A DNA stretch of 64,000 bases from Omphiscola glabra. Its lineage: Eukaryota; Mollusca; Gastropoda; Lymnaeidae. The stretch spans positions 23,812,918 to 23,876,917 of the forward strand of contig OZ024808.1 of the NCBI GenBank assembly GCA_964017045.1, given 5' to 3'. Below are positions 25,101 through 36,029 of this stretch, one piece after another (the stretch's first letter is position 1; every line of letters begins with the position of its first letter). The translations under genes and the position numbers were made by a program. The notes beneath the pieces are model-generated. The model made no database searches. It was not told the origin of the DNA and saw nothing but the letters and a program-made list of their open reading frames with translations.

Positions 25101-27811
25101 GTGCCACATCTGATGCATCCTCCCAAAGTAAATCCTACACCAGTACAAGATCTTCAGTTGATCTTGGAACCAAAGCCAATGTTGAGGAAGAGCAGAATAA
25201 CAATGCTGAAAGAAGGTTTGTTCATTTATGGATTAGTTAACTCTTTCCTGAGGGCAGGGCTACTTCCATACTTAATATAAATTCCTAAAAAAGGGAAGTA
25301 ACTCAGTTTTTCAATTGATTTACATTTGTTAAATATTTTTTTTAAGCTGCGTAAATATTAAATAATTAAGGATAAATGAGAGAGGAGTGTCGCTATGCAC
25401 TGGGATGCATTTGGCCACATCAGTCGTAACCCCCGACAGACACATTTAGTCACAACCGTAGGGAATGAGTTAATATATGTCAAGGCATGGCTTTATCAAG
25501 CCTTTAAAAAAAATGCTTATGAATATTAAAAATGTTTAGGTACTTAATGAGACGTATTTACAAACCGGTCATTGATGCCTTGTTTTTTTAAAGGACTCAT
25601 AAATGAGCTTCAGAACTCTCTGTGATTAAAAGGTTGTTATGTATTCCAGTAAGGATAATGGCCCTTGCCTTATTTATTATAATCAAAATTTAAATTGGAT
25701 TAATGTGTCGAATATTTCCCTTGACTTCTTGCAACATCTTTGTGACAGGAAAGATGGTGATGCAAGTAGTTCAATGTTCTACACACGATCTTGGACACCT
25801 GCAGATTCCAGCTTTATTGAAGCTCAGAAGATGTTCATTCAGAGAACCAACACATTTGTCAACAGCCAGAGGTGAGATGATCTTTGTTGCTCAACTCTGC
25901 TGGTGGTAGACTTTCACCTCAAAAAAAAAAAAACACAAAGTAGATGGTAGATTAGTGCCTTTGACATCATCAAAATATTTTTTTATTGAAGTATGGTTCT
26001 TTTAGGCTTAATCACCTTTGATCCAATTACAGCTAGCGCTTTTCATCAACTTATGGTTGCATTCGTTACCTCATAATTCATACAAAGAAATTAATTTATT
26101 GAAGTGGCTGGGACAGGTATGATCATCATTGACATGACTACTTCTAGGGTGATAGATTGTTAATTTATTTTAGATTTGATTCCCTCTGTCTTTGAAGGCA
26201 TCATGTGTTTTGGAGTTGAACCTTCTTAGCCGATTGCTTTAAAATGTTTGAAAAAATTATGATTTCTTTAATTTAAAGAAAAACACTTACAATAATAGAT
26301 TCAACTTCAAAAGCATTTAAAAAAATTAATTTGATTGTTAATCAGAATTTATCTGAGTGTTGAAGGAATTCAATTAAAAAAATAATGATATAATTTCTAA
26401 CTTAATTGATTTTGAATAAGCTGAGACTACTGAGACATGGTTTTTCTTCCTCCAGGCCTGGTCGTAAAAAGATAGACATCAACAAAATTCCTATCAACTT
26501 GCTGGAGCCGGCGTCGCTGATGATACAAGACAGGAAGCTAATGCCCCAAAGAGCAAACAGCAAGTTCATCCCACTGCAGCTCAGGGCTCAACCCAGCAAC
26601 CTGACGGTCAACCAGCTCCAGAGATTGAACACAACCCTGCCACAAACTAGTCGAGGTTGGACAAAAGTTGCGGCCCCCGTTATTTTGTTTTGTTGTGTAA
26701 TTTTTTTTTCAGGTACCGTATATCCTGGAGTATGACACTAACTCGGCTTTTAAAAGAATTTACCCTTGAAAAATTGACTGAATAAAACGGTCACCAATAT
26801 TTCACAGTAACTAGAATGTATTAATTCATCTAGAGCAGTGGCTCTCAACCTTCCTAATGCCGCAACCCTTTAATATAGGTCCTCGTGTTGTGCGACCCCC
26901 AACCATAAAATTATTTTCTTTGCTACTTCATAAACATGTGTTTTCAAATGGTCTTATGCGACCCCAGTGTAACTTGTAAGGGTCATTTGACCCCCATAGA
27001 GGTCACGACCCACAGGTTGAGTACTGCTGATCGAGAGTCATGTGAAAGTTATATTCACTCAACACAGACACAGGATATTTCTTGCAATTTTCGATGTCTT
27101 TTTATAAAGTTGAGGATGGCAGAACTGCTCTTTGAAATCTTTAACCTGCATATTCTTAACTTATTCAACTCCCGCTGGGTATTTATACACCAAATTAATT
27201 TGATTTTTGGCTCTAGAAATGTTGCAAAGTTTGTTAAATGCTTTTAAATGTTTATGATATGTTCAATTAAAAATAAAATATTTGGATCTGATACGTCTAG
27301 AATAAAGCTGCTTCTTCTTTTTATTTTTACTTAGGCCTATCAAAGAGACAGGTTGGTGGAATGTCACGCAGTTATACACAAATCAATATGAGGTCAAGGC
27401 CCCTCTCAAACCAGATGCCAGCGTATCACTCTGATTATTACATGAAAACTCAAGGTAGGAATACTAAACATTAATTAAATGATTTAGATTCACTAGAATG
27501 TTTTACAAATGTATTTGAGCGCATATAAATATAAAGCTATTTGAAAAATTGGAAGAGAAGTTCTCTTGTCTTTATGGGTGGGTTTTTTCTTTCTAGCAAT
27601 TTCAAATGGAATTTGATTTCATTCAGACTTGATTGAAAGCTTAAAAATTTGTATGGAATTATAAAAAAAAAAGAATGAAGATATTTTTTTACAACTATAA
27701 AAATACATTTAGTCTACTTGGAAAATTATAATTCTTCTTCTGTCTTCTAGCTTTAATGATGTCTTTTAATGTGTCATGTTTATTTGAATGTCTTCAGAAT
27801 CACCTCACTGA
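10138..27811 (+). CDS. Armadillo-repeat / triple fibronectin-III protein, 5'-incomplete, 19-exon model
   Basis: Spliced gene read by joining GT/AG exons in one continuous frame: 10138-10327, 10787-10917, 11708-11808, 15077-15171, 15778-15974, 16562-16640, 18593-18698, 19301-19384, 19696-19845, 20385-20501, 21491-21570, 22195-22399, 22596-22724, 22861-22979, 24632-25215, 25749-25871, 26456-26655, 27335-27454 and a proposed short last exon 27798-27811 (ends ESPH, stop). This gives about 940 residues. Residues 1-300 are helical armadillo-like repeats, about 293-553 are three FN3 domains, and the rest is a Ser/Lys/Gln-rich, probably disordered tail. No signal peptide or membrane segment is visible in the part seen, so an intracellular scaffold role is an inference. 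The first exon starts mid-codon, so one or more upstream exons are missing from the model. If the last donor is not used, the frame runs on to a stop at 27472-27474. I do not recognise a named orthologue. Confidence 0.85.
12243..12445 (-). mobile_element. LINE 3' end (GAA-tail family), decayed
   Basis: TTCTTCTATATATAAAAGGG then ACCATGATCAATTTATTG is the family 3' tail in reverse. It runs to GGTCTGAGGCAATAGACAC. Intronic. Confidence 0.6.
12550..12905 (+). repeat. 89-bp tandem repeat, four units
   Basis: Units of GTTGGCCACATTATTTGTCT...CAACCAGAGTGGTCTGTCC repeat at 89-bp steps with a few base changes. In the 11808-15077 intron. Confidence 0.9.
13276..13481. mobile_element. hAT (Charlie-like) MITE
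   Basis: Termini CAGGGGTCTCCAAAC and GTTTGGAGACCCCTG, exact 8-bp target duplication ATCTAAGG (13268-13275, 13482-13489). The interior has GGCGGGCCGGAT motifs in both orientations. Intronic. Confidence 0.9.
14978..15076 (+). repeat. Duplicated acceptor region before exon 15077-15171
   Basis: CTGAATGAGCTTTATATTAA, ACAGGCCAGGGATAATGCC is a decayed copy of CTAAATGAGCTTTATATCAA, CAGGCCGGGGCATGAATGC, the true acceptor and exon start about 65 bases downstream. The upstream copy has lost the frame. Confidence 0.5.
15405..15635 (+). repeat. Three units of an ~80-bp repeat
   Basis: TTTTAAATGAAATTAGCTAT...CATGTGGATAAAAGAGAGAA, GCATTAAAAATG repeats three times in the intron before exon 15778. Confidence 0.8.
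17141..17475 (+). repeat. 22-bp minisatellite
   Basis: About 15 units of AAAACCTGCACTTGACAATG plus GG, nearly perfect; intronic. Minus-strand open frames (SSAGFPIVKCRFSHCQVQVF) are a by-product. Confidence 0.95.
18056..18455 (-). mobile_element. LINE 3' end with RT C-terminus (GAA-tail family)
   Basis: Minus strand encodes RSQYRKCSFQTKTIRDWNKL then PKGTAKAI, the typical end of a CR1/L2-type reverse transcriptase, followed by the tail GATCGTGGGCCCTTAATATA and a GAA run. Intronic, 5'-truncated. Confidence 0.75.
18760..18890 (+). repeat. Short ~25/50-bp tandem repeat
   Basis: AGCAATACCTATGACTATTT, TAATCATCAATACATATGAC alternate about three times, right after exon 18593-18698. Confidence 0.7.
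20680..21015 (+). repeat. Diverged ~55-60-bp tandem repeat
   Basis: About six units around GAGGATATCAGCAGCAGTTG, CTTGGCAACAAATGCTATTG in an intron of the ARM/FN3 gene. Confidence 0.75.
22385..22560 (+). repeat. Degenerate repeats of an exon end and donor site in the ARM/FN3 gene
   Basis: Exon 22195-22399 ends TTTTACTCAG followed by GTAATATTTGGT. The next 160 bases contain about four decayed copies, such as TTATTCAAGCAATATTTGGT, ATTTACTTAGATAACATCTG and ATTATTCAGGTAAC, spaced roughly 45-60 bases apart. Confidence 0.55.
23355..23568 (+). mobile_element. LINE 3' end (GAA-tail family), plus strand
   Basis: Reads IEIWSKLPKAAVEATTLDTF, AAIASCLPTPSS, then the 3' tail TGATTGTGGGCCCTCGAAAT and GATGAAGAA. 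Intronic, truncated. Confidence 0.65.
24022..24092 (+). repeat. 15-bp repeat (CAGTCTCAGTACCAT)n
   Basis: About five units with ATCATAAG variants; intronic. Confidence 0.8.
26836..27029. mobile_element. hAT-type MITE (CAGTGGCTCTCAACC termini)
   Basis: Same family as 5462-5662. Flanked by ATCTAGAG and ATCGAGAG (one mismatch) at 26828-26835 and 27030-27037. Intronic in the ARM/FN3 gene. Confidence 0.75.
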
Positions 27812-27888
27812 AAAAAAAACTTAGATTACAGCTCTTCAGATTGGATGTTTAATGCAGGACATTCTACCAAGAGACTTCTAACAATGCC

Positions 27889-27894
27889 AATAAA
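27889..27894 (+). terminator. Candidate polyadenylation signal of the ARM/FN3 gene
   Basis: AATAAA lies 78 bases past the stop of the proposed last exon, a normal distance for a short 3' UTR. Other AATAAA-type hexamers occur further on in this AT-rich sequence, so the signal in use is uncertain. Confidence 0.45.
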
Positions 27895-28149
27895 AGAGCT
27901 ATTAACTTTCATTAATATGCTACTGATCATTTCAATCTGTTGAAATTTTTTTGTTTTTTTACTGGTTATAAAATTTTATTTTTACAAATAACAAAATATG
28001 AAATGGATAACTTGTGTCTTTGTCATAAATTGATTACAATTAGGAGTTTGTTTCATAAAAATGTTTTAATTTTTTTTAAATATTATTATTTTACCAATTT
28101 CATCATTTTCAAACCTGCAAAACTTATATCTAAATATAGTGATAAAAAT

Positions 28150-28225
28150 AGCAGCCTTGATAATATCTCAGTTGTAGAACTTGACAATATCTCAGTTGTA
28201 GAATTTGACAATATCTCTGTTGTGA
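28150..28225 (+). repeat. 24-bp triple repeat downstream of the ARM/FN3 gene
   Basis: GACAATATCTCAGTTGTAGA plus ACTT occurs three times (peptide DNISVVEL). It sits in an open stretch 27940-28311 that is lysine/phenylalanine-rich and AT-biased; I treat this as 3' flanking sequence, not a gene. Confidence 0.7.
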
Positions 28226-28311
28226 AACTTTGCAAGAAAGTGCTTAAGATGAAACCTCACAAGTTTTGCAAACAATTTTCAGAAAGTCAGCCACATTTTT
28301 TACAAGTTTAA

Positions 28312-30009
28312 AATAAACTCATTACTAAAATTATTTTATTTCACTTGACAAGCTCAAATAACATGTTTAACAAAAGATAAAAACAATTAAAATTAGGACA
28401 TTCATTATTTTTAAAATTACAAATAGATATTCTGATTATGAAAATTTGACATAATTATTGTTTTAGTATGTTTTGAATTGCACATTTGTTTTTTATGTGT
28501 TTTATGAAAATGATATTGTTTATGAATGTTTTGAAGGACAAGATTATGTTTAAGAAACTTTGACATTTGCTGTGATAAATGGACTGATTTCCTACTGCCA
28601 AATAAACGTTTATTTTTATGGAAACTTTGTTATAATTATATTATGCTTACTAGTTACAATGAATGTTACTAACTAAATATGTGACATATCAGTTTACAGA
28701 TGGCATTAAAATGCACCATTGTTTTTATTTTGTCGCTAAATCACACCTTAAATTGTTCTGGATTTTAAAAAAAATTTCATTCCGCAGCATTAGAAATGGG
28801 ATGACAACTTATAATAAGAGATGGATTTTAAATGTTCTGTCACTGATATGTAATGTAAGCCAAAATTACAAATGTGAAATATTTCATAGAATGTTATTGG
28901 GTTTTTTAAAATCGGTTGCTTACCTAATTTCCTGCAGGATAATTTTAAAATTGGTTAACTTTTATTTAAGAAATGTTGGTATTCCTATATATTAAAACAA
29001 ATTGCCTGTACCGTTAAATACAATTTTTAGAAATATTGTCAAATATTTAGCTTATAAATATTGTGAACAGATTTTTCATAGCCAATAACTTATATTGAGA
29101 ATTTTAAAAAATCTGCTCACAAATTTTCTCATTGGCCAATAGAAAATCAACCTGGTGATGATTTATATTAAATTAAACATTTTGATTTCAATTTCAAATA
29201 AAACTTGTGAAAAACGTGTTTTTTTCTTTTTTGGGGTGTAAAAATGCGTGTCATATCTTCCCTTTCTTAAACTAAAATATTCAAATCAATCTGAATAACA
29301 TACAAAATTAATAAACAAATTTATATCTCAAATCCTAATCTTTTTTTTTCTTCAATTTTTTGTTTTTCATTTGATTTAAAAATAAGCCTATCCAAATCAA
29401 AAGATTTAAAAATCAATAACAAAAAAAAAATTTATTGTCCCTTTCTCAAAAGGAATCTAACCCAGTAGACTGGCCTAGACAATAATTAACAATTATTCAA
29501 GTAATTTAATAGTAATGTTAATGTTTTCAGTACTATTTACATTGTGCCAAAAAGGTTATGCAACTGTAGTAATATTATATTGTCCAAGATGTAATAAGGA
29601 CTACTTGAGAAATAGTGTCAACACTTTCATTTTTTTCTTATTCAGGCTGCTGGAATATATACAACATTGCTATATCATGAACAGCATTTTAACAACCATT
29701 TAATGAGGGGGGAAAAAAGAAAAATGAAGCTGTAAGCAAAGCTTCATCGGAGGCATATTAGCAATTATTTAGAATTTTGTAATACTGCTTTATTTGACAT
29801 TAACTTGTAAACTTTCCTTGCTTACACATAATTTCTATTTTATATACACAAATGTTTCCGGGTACATTAAAACTCTTTCAAAATAAAAATGCCAAAACTT
29901 TTTGTCAAAATGAAGATTATAGAAATATCTATTGAAATTTGTTTATGCATATCTATGTGATTTTTGCCAACTACCTGCAAAAAAATTGCAATATTCTCTC
30001 ATTGACAGT
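28312..30009. other. AT-rich 3' flank, nothing recognised
   Basis: Very AT-rich with scattered AATAAA motifs and chance frames rich in F, K, I and N. No motif, repeat family or RNA gene was recognised. Confidence 0.45.
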
Positions 30010-30495
30010 ATTCCCTTCCCCACACCCGAAAAAAAATAAATAAAAAAATAGCAAGCTACTCATTCTGCACCTGATAATAAAATTTGTGTGACGTTAATTT
30101 GAGTTAATGCAAATCCTCCAGTCAGTGAAAGGATATATTTTCTTTTGTATATTTAATGTAAATATCAACCTTTTCCCAACTGCATGGAAAAGGGCACAAT
30201 TTTAAAAAAAAATATTATATATTTATAATTTTCAACCATTGTTTTGCTGTAGATTCCCTTCCCCACACCCGAAAAAAAATAAATAAAAAAATAGCAAGCT
30301 ACTCATTCTGCACCTGATAATAAAATTTGTGTGACGTTAATTTGAGTTAATGCAAATCCTCCAGTCAGTGAAAGGATATATTTTCTTTTGTATATTTAAT
30401 GTAAATATCAACCTTTTCCCAACTGCATGGAAAAGGGCACAATTTTAAAAAAAAATATTATATATTTATAATTTTCAACCATTGTTTTGCTGTAG
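30010..30495 (+). repeat. Perfect tandem duplication of a 243-bp segment
   Basis: 30010-30252 and 30253-30495 appear identical by eye, starting ATTCCCTTCCCCACACCCGA and ending TTGTTTTGCTGTAG. No coding content. Recent duplication or an assembly artefact. Confidence 0.9.
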
Positions 30496-32370
30496 ATTGC
30501 AAAATGTTAAACTCAGATTTGTGCACACCTGCTACTTACTTGGGATTACTGCTGAAAACACTTTGATTTTGATCATTAAACTAACACAACAAAAATGTCT
30601 AATTTTTTTGTTTTTTTAAATAAAAAAGTCCATTTAAAATTTTTAAAAATTAATATGGTTTAAAAGATGATTGTTTTGGTTGTTCATTTGTCATTGCTCT
30701 CTGATTAAATGGTGTCCCACATCATTCACAAACATAGAAATACTGAATTCTTTTCAGGACAAAACCTATTATTAATCAGATTTCAAACAGTATTCTGTAA
30801 TAATAATAAATTAATATTGCATTTTAACTCATTATTCATTATAATACTTATAAACAAATCTTTTAAATTTCATTCTAGAAAAAAAAATAAAAAAATACAC
30901 GAACTTTTTAGCCGATAGCTCACAAGATACCAGATAAACTCTGATAGATTAAAATATGTTGCCAGGAAGTGCCGTGAAACAAGGTGAAACCTACAGGACA
31001 CAGTATATGTCATAGATATTGAACTCCGAGGTACCTCAAGGAGGAAACTGGCCCAAGAATATGGTCCTGCAATTCCATTATATATTTTATATATTTAACT
31101 TGTAGGCCCTATGTAACAAATTTGAATAAAAATGCATGCAACTCATTAAATTTTTAAATATATTAAAAATTCTGACACGGAGCTCATCATGTCAGCTGAG
31201 ATGTTTCTATAAGGATTCAGCACCTATCGAAGAAAACAAAGCATGCAGTTTCCATTAAATTTTTTGTCTGAATCCGCCTCTGGATATATATAACATGACA
31301 CGTACCGTAAGCTGTGTCAGGTCGGAGGAACCCGCTGACGAGACCTACTTTTAAAAAATATAATGATGCACTCAGTCGAGCATAGATGAATCCCTAGAAT
31401 AAATAGACACCGGAAGTGGTCCAAAGTTCATTTGTCAGTAATGTTAATTTTTTTTTCCTTTCACTAAAAATAAAATGCAACATTTATTACAGATTTTAAC
31501 CCCTTCATTAAGGTCAACCTATGGGGGGGGGGGGTCAAAGCAAGTCTAACTCTGTAAGAAGCCCTACAAGTAAAATAGCCGGAAATTTCGCAATGAGCAT
31601 CGCCAATTGTTTGAACTGAAGCCAGACCAAATGCAAACACGTTGTTGTTTTTTTAAACTCATACTGGGAAGGGGGAGGGGGTCGGAAGACGGTGTGGCGA
31701 AGACGTCATTGGTGTAAATATATAAGACGAACAGGCTGGAGTCAGTAAATAAATAAAAATTATTTAAGTCAGTGGCCTAGATATGGTCACGTGCAAATGA
31801 ACCAGGAATTTTAATTTAAATATTCAACATACTATCCTCGTGGACACGAACAGTGTTATTCTCTAATGAACGAGACCAGAAGTGTCAAAATTCACATGTC
31901 GGTATTCTTGAAACGCCACGTCAGCTGTAACAGTTCAATCTTAACATTTTGTAACACATTTCTTAATTACAAACTTAATGTTAAATGCAATTAACAAAAC
32001 TAATAATCTAGAAATTAGAAAGAAAAAACAAATCGTAAAACGGTGTAAGATACGAAAGAGGCCCATTTCAATTACATTGTGTCAAATTTCGAAACTTTCA
32101 ATTTCATCGTTATAAACAGCACCACTCAACGTTGGCATAGCTCCAGCAATCTGAAAAATATATAGTAATATAGCATATAAAATGTCATTTCATTCGAAAA
32201 ATGTTATCGATCTCTGAACTATAGCATAATTATATGAACTCAAACCTACCCAAAACCAAAACTACGGCATTCAAAAACAGCAAACACCCTACCCCCGTTT
32301 ATTTAAACTTATTGCCATCTACCATAATTTCATTTGAGCAAGGACACAAACAATATGCACTTTGAAATAG
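30496..32370. other. Intergenic, no gene recognised
   Basis: AT-rich; includes a G run near 31524 and a long AT-rich stretch. Chance frames only. Confidence 0.4.
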
Positions 32371-32373
32371 GAC

Positions 32374-33085
32374 TTAATCCACACCCTTTGTTGTTGTTAA
32401 CACCCCTGAGATCGAGGACTTGGTAGCGCCATCCAACCGGAACTTCTTTCTTTTTCGAGCTTGGCCCCAGCAACTCCATGGTGGTGTTGTACAACATCGA
32501 TCTAAGTTATGCCCAGTTTGCTTCGACGTTGTCATTTTACAATAGTGTGGACTCCACACGTTCTTCCAGAGCGTCCACAAAAAATGTCTTAATTTTTTTT
32601 TTCAACGTTGTGGTATTTAGACGTTTAGGAGTCTTCTTTCCTTGTGGGCGTCTTTTGGGTTTTATGTGTAGGTTGAGCATGGTGATAATAAGATGATGAT
32701 CTGTCCAACAGTCTGCACCACACACAGGCTTGGTTACACGCACGTCTTGGCTGTCCTTCCTCCAGATGATGACATAGTCGATGAGGTGCCGATGTTTTGA
32801 ACGAGGATGCATCCAGGACGTCGGATTACGCGTCGGAAGGCGAAATATCGTGTTAGTAATCAGCAGTTTATGCTCTGCGCAGAGCCCATTGCACAAAGTT
32901 CCCCCTCTCCTGCAAGCCGGGTCTCGCTAAGGGCTGAGATGTCAAACTCTTATCTTGCTATAGCTCATTTCCTATAAGGGCTGTTCTTCTCTGAGGTCTG
33001 TCCGAGTCGTCCTTGTACTGTAGAGTGCACACATTCCGTGCACCGATTTGTAGTGTGATTGTTTTTTTCTTTGAATTTCGACCGC
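32374..33085 (-). pseudogene. LINE endonuclease (APE-type) fragment, minus strand
   Basis: Minus strand reads RRTALIGNEL, a stop, then decayed LSETRLAGEGEL-like sequence, then CAEHKLLITNTIFRLPTRNP, SWMHPRSKHRHLIDYVIIWR and GADCWTDHHLII. The motifs are those of the apurinic endonuclease domain of non-LTR retrotransposons, ending in SDH/TDHH. There is an internal deletion and stops. It points away from the RT fragment at 34.3 kb. Confidence 0.8.
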
Positions 33086-33429
33086 AAAGATAGGGTCTCC
33101 TCCAACTGCGGTGGCTGGATAGGGAAGAGGGGAGCAGACAATGTTTATGGCACCTTTTCGAGTCTCTCTCTCATACCATGGAGGTGAGCAGTGTGTTCTT
33201 ATTTAGGGCTGCTCAGTTGCTCAGGAGGCTGCCGGACAACACTGCTGCTCCTTTTCAGTGATGAACGACCCTATGGCTTGCGACTACGGCTTCCAGTGTA
33301 CCCGCACCTGCCGCTTCGCCGCTTGCTGCTCGCCACAGAACTTTTTGATAAGAACTTCGATGAAATGAGTGATGATTAAGTGACAAGCGCTGTGATTTGG
33401 AATTAAGTGAGGAAGATTTGTGCTAGTCT

Positions 33430-33735
33430 TCAGCCGTACTCTCTCGCTCAATACCATCTTGATCCAGCAACCCCACTCTCTCGCCCAATACCATCTTGAT
33501 CCAGCAGCCACACTCTCTCGCCCAATACCATCTTGATCCAGCAGCCCCACTCTCTCGCCCAATACCATCTTGATCCAGCAGCCCCACTCTCTCGCCCAAT
33601 ACCACCTTGATCCAGCAGCCCCACTCTCTCGCCCAATACCATCTTGATCCAGCAGCCCCACTCTCTCGCCCAATACCATCTTGATCCAGCAGCCCCACTC
33701 TCTCGCCCAATACCATCTTGATCCAGCAGCAAGAC
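33430..33735 (+). repeat. 37-bp minisatellite
   Basis: About eight units of CCATCTTGATCCAGCAGCCC plus CACTCTCTCGCCCAATA. Minus-strand open frames in all three phases come from the 37-bp period. Confidence 0.95.
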
Positions 33736-34107
33736 AATGTCGAGAAGGTTGGGGGTGAGATTGGGTGCAGTGAATGACCATGGCGTCTACGTGTCTGGCC
33801 ATGCACTCAATGAGTCACATCCCTTTCCTGTCTCCGCCTTGTGTCCGTTGACCAAGTAGTGGTTCCTCCGCACAGTTGACCGGATTCAGTCTTTTACATG
33901 CTACGAGGGACAATCCCTTTTTTCCCGAAGGTTCTATGCCCTCCACCTACCCTCAACCTGGTCTTGCCGGCTAGTCGAAACCGTTGTCCGGGGTGTGGCC
34001 GTGTTGCATGTTACAGCTTCTTGGAGCCACGGGTGAGAGCTGAGTACAGTCTGGGGGACCAACGAATGATTAGCTACCCCAAAGGAGTAGGACTGCTGCT
34101 CAATGAG

Positions 34108-34200
34108 AGTTGCTACCCCTCCAGAAGTGCTACCCTTCCAGAGGTGCTACCCCTCCAGAGGTGCTACCCCTCCAGAGGTGCTACCCCTCCTGAGGTACTC
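34108..34200 (+). repeat. 17-bp repeat (TGCTACCCCTCCAGAGG)n
   Basis: About five units with small changes, just upstream of the RT fragment. Confidence 0.85.
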
Positions 34201-34289
34201 CATACAGTCAGGGAAAAAAAGATGTCCGTCTAATGCCTTGGTAGGATTCTGCAGTAGACAACAATGTGTACTTGAGAGACGTCCAAACC

Positions 34290-35330
34290 ATTCCCTGTAA
34301 CAAACGGCTTCAAACAAGGCTGTGTACTTGCCCCAACACTTTTCAGCCTCATGTTTCCGCAACGCTGACCGATGCCTTCAGAAAGAGGGACCCTGGCATT
34401 GGCCTCAGATACCGAACTGAAGGTAATCTATCAAACCCAAGAGGCTACATGCCAAAACGAAGGTCCTGACAGACACGATCCAGGACCTCCTGTATGCAGA
34501 CGACTGTGCCCTAAACGCTGTATCAGAAGTGGATATGCAACACTGCGTCACAAACATTTCTAATGCTTGCACAAATTTCGGACGCACCATTAACACAAAA
34601 AGAGACTGAGGTCCTACACCAACCAGCTCATCGAAGCGAAAGACTTAATGTGGTCAATAGCTTTTCATATCTCGGCAACACACTGTCCCAAAGTGCAACC
34701 ATCGAAGAAGAGGTTAACCTCCGTGTTGCGAGAGCCAGTGCAACCTATGGAAAATTGACTAAGAACGTAAGGAGCAGGAGAGGTAACTAAACTGACAGTA
34801 TATCAGGTGGCTGTTCTCCCTACGCTTCTCTATGCTTGTGAAACGTGGACGGTATAACAACGCCATGCAAGAATGTTGACCCATTCCATACAACAGGACT
34901 CTGAAAAATCCTCAACATTATATGACAGGACAGAGTCCCAGACACAGGCAGGTCTCCCCAGCATCTTTACCATCTTAATGAAGTCGCAGCTTCGCTGGGT
35001 GGGACATGTTGTGAGAATGTCAGTCGACCGTATGCCCAGTAGAATTTTCAATGGTGAGCTCGAACAAGGAAAGCGGTCTGAAGAAACGTTTTAAAGACAA
35101 CCTAAAAGCCTCACTGAAAGTGTTCGACATAAACCCAGACACACGGGAGAAAAAAGCAAAGAATCGAACATCATGGCATTCCACTTTACACATGAGCTCC
35201 ATGCAACAAGAAAAGTTGGCAGAACAACGGCTGCAGAGCGTAAGAGACATGCCAGGAAAGGCACGGTCTGAGATGCCCAAGCAATCCCCTGCACCCACTG
35301 CACATATAATTTTCCTTCCAGAATCGACCT
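34290..35330 (+). pseudogene. LINE reverse transcriptase C-terminal half, frameshifted
   Basis: Successive frames read TDTIQDLLYADDCALNAVSE, VNSFSYLGNTLSQSATIEEE, QVAVLPTLLYACETWTV, QLRWVGHVVRMSVDRMPSRI and KRFKDNLKASLKVFDINPDT. The YADD catalytic box, the SYLGxxLS motif and the LLYxCETWT segment are clear. Frame changes make it inactive. It ends in the sequence that seeds the 45-bp array. Confidence 0.85.
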
Positions 35331-35507
35331 CATTAGCCATCTGCGCACCCACAGACAGAACTAGCACATCGGCCTCATTAGCCATCTGCGCACCCACAGA
35401 CAGAACTAGCACATCGGCCTCATTAGCCATCTGCGCACCCACAGACAGAACTAGCACATCGGCCTCATTAGCCATCTGCGCACCCACAGACAGAACTAGC
35501 ACACATC
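35325..35507 (+). repeat. 45-bp array of a LINE zinc-finger end
   Basis: Four units of GCCTCATTAGCCATCTGCGC, ACCCACAGACAGAACTAGCA, CATCG. In the LINE frame each unit reads GLISHLRTHRQN, the C-terminal zinc-finger end of this retrotransposon family. Confidence 0.9.
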
Positions 35508-35595
35508 TGATGATTAAAATTGTCACGGTCGCCTCCCGACTGACGAACAACACACAATTAATATAATGCTTCATGCTTACCAATGATATAGCTCT

Positions 35596-36029
35596 TATAT
35601 ATATGTTACGCTTCTGGTGTGACTTTGGACTGCTTCTTAATGGATGAATAATAAGCGAATTTGGTATTGAGAGTATATTACAAAAATTCTAAAGTTTGAA
35701 GGACAGTATGACTACGCTAAATAATTTGTTATATAGTCTAACGCAACTGCGTTTGGCGCGTAATATTTTCTTTTCGGAAAATAATTTCGCCTTTATTTAA
35801 GTATGGTGTAAAAAAACATTCGGTTTAAAAGTGGTTGGATCATTAGAAGATTTAATATAGTTCATCGGCGGGAAATAAAAAGTGTGCAGTGACGTATCAT
35901 GGGGTTTTTTAAAGCAAAAATTGGGATTCTTAAATGTGCGTTACTTGAAATTAATGTTTAGTCAAGTAACATTAGTAGATGGGAAGTTCACGCATTGCAA
36001 TCGCCAATGTTTCGCGGGCCATATCTAGT
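35596..36029 (+). mobile_element. Helitron-like non-autonomous repeat, copy 1
   Basis: Same family as 43859-44336. Begins TATATATATGTTACGCTTCT and ends TTCGCGGGCCATATCTAGT. Ends on an ATT microsatellite that is also the tail of the adjacent LINE. Confidence 0.5.

Larger units (their letters stand above)
22861..27811 (+). other. Basic, low-complexity C-terminal tail exons of the ARM/FN3 gene
   Basis: After the third FN3 domain the protein becomes basic (QPKKKEEEPQKPTLYKKRR), then Ser/Thr/Gln rich through the largest exon, 24632-25215. It ends with short conserved-looking stretches such as SFIEAQKMFIQRTNTFVN and IDINKIPINLLEP. No known domain is recognised. Short linear motifs are likely but not assignable. 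The last donor (CAAG followed by GTAGGA) can join to 27798 after TTCAG, giving ESPH and a stop 78 bases before an AATAAA. Confidence 0.65.

Noticed and set aside
27940..28311. 123-codon open frame after the ARM/FN3 gene
   Set aside because: Phe/Lys/Ile-rich composition typical of AT-rich DNA, no homology recognised, and it lies just past a likely poly(A) signal.
33284..33806. Minus-strand proteins of 94-172 residues
   Set aside because: They are readings of the 37-bp minisatellite in different frames.
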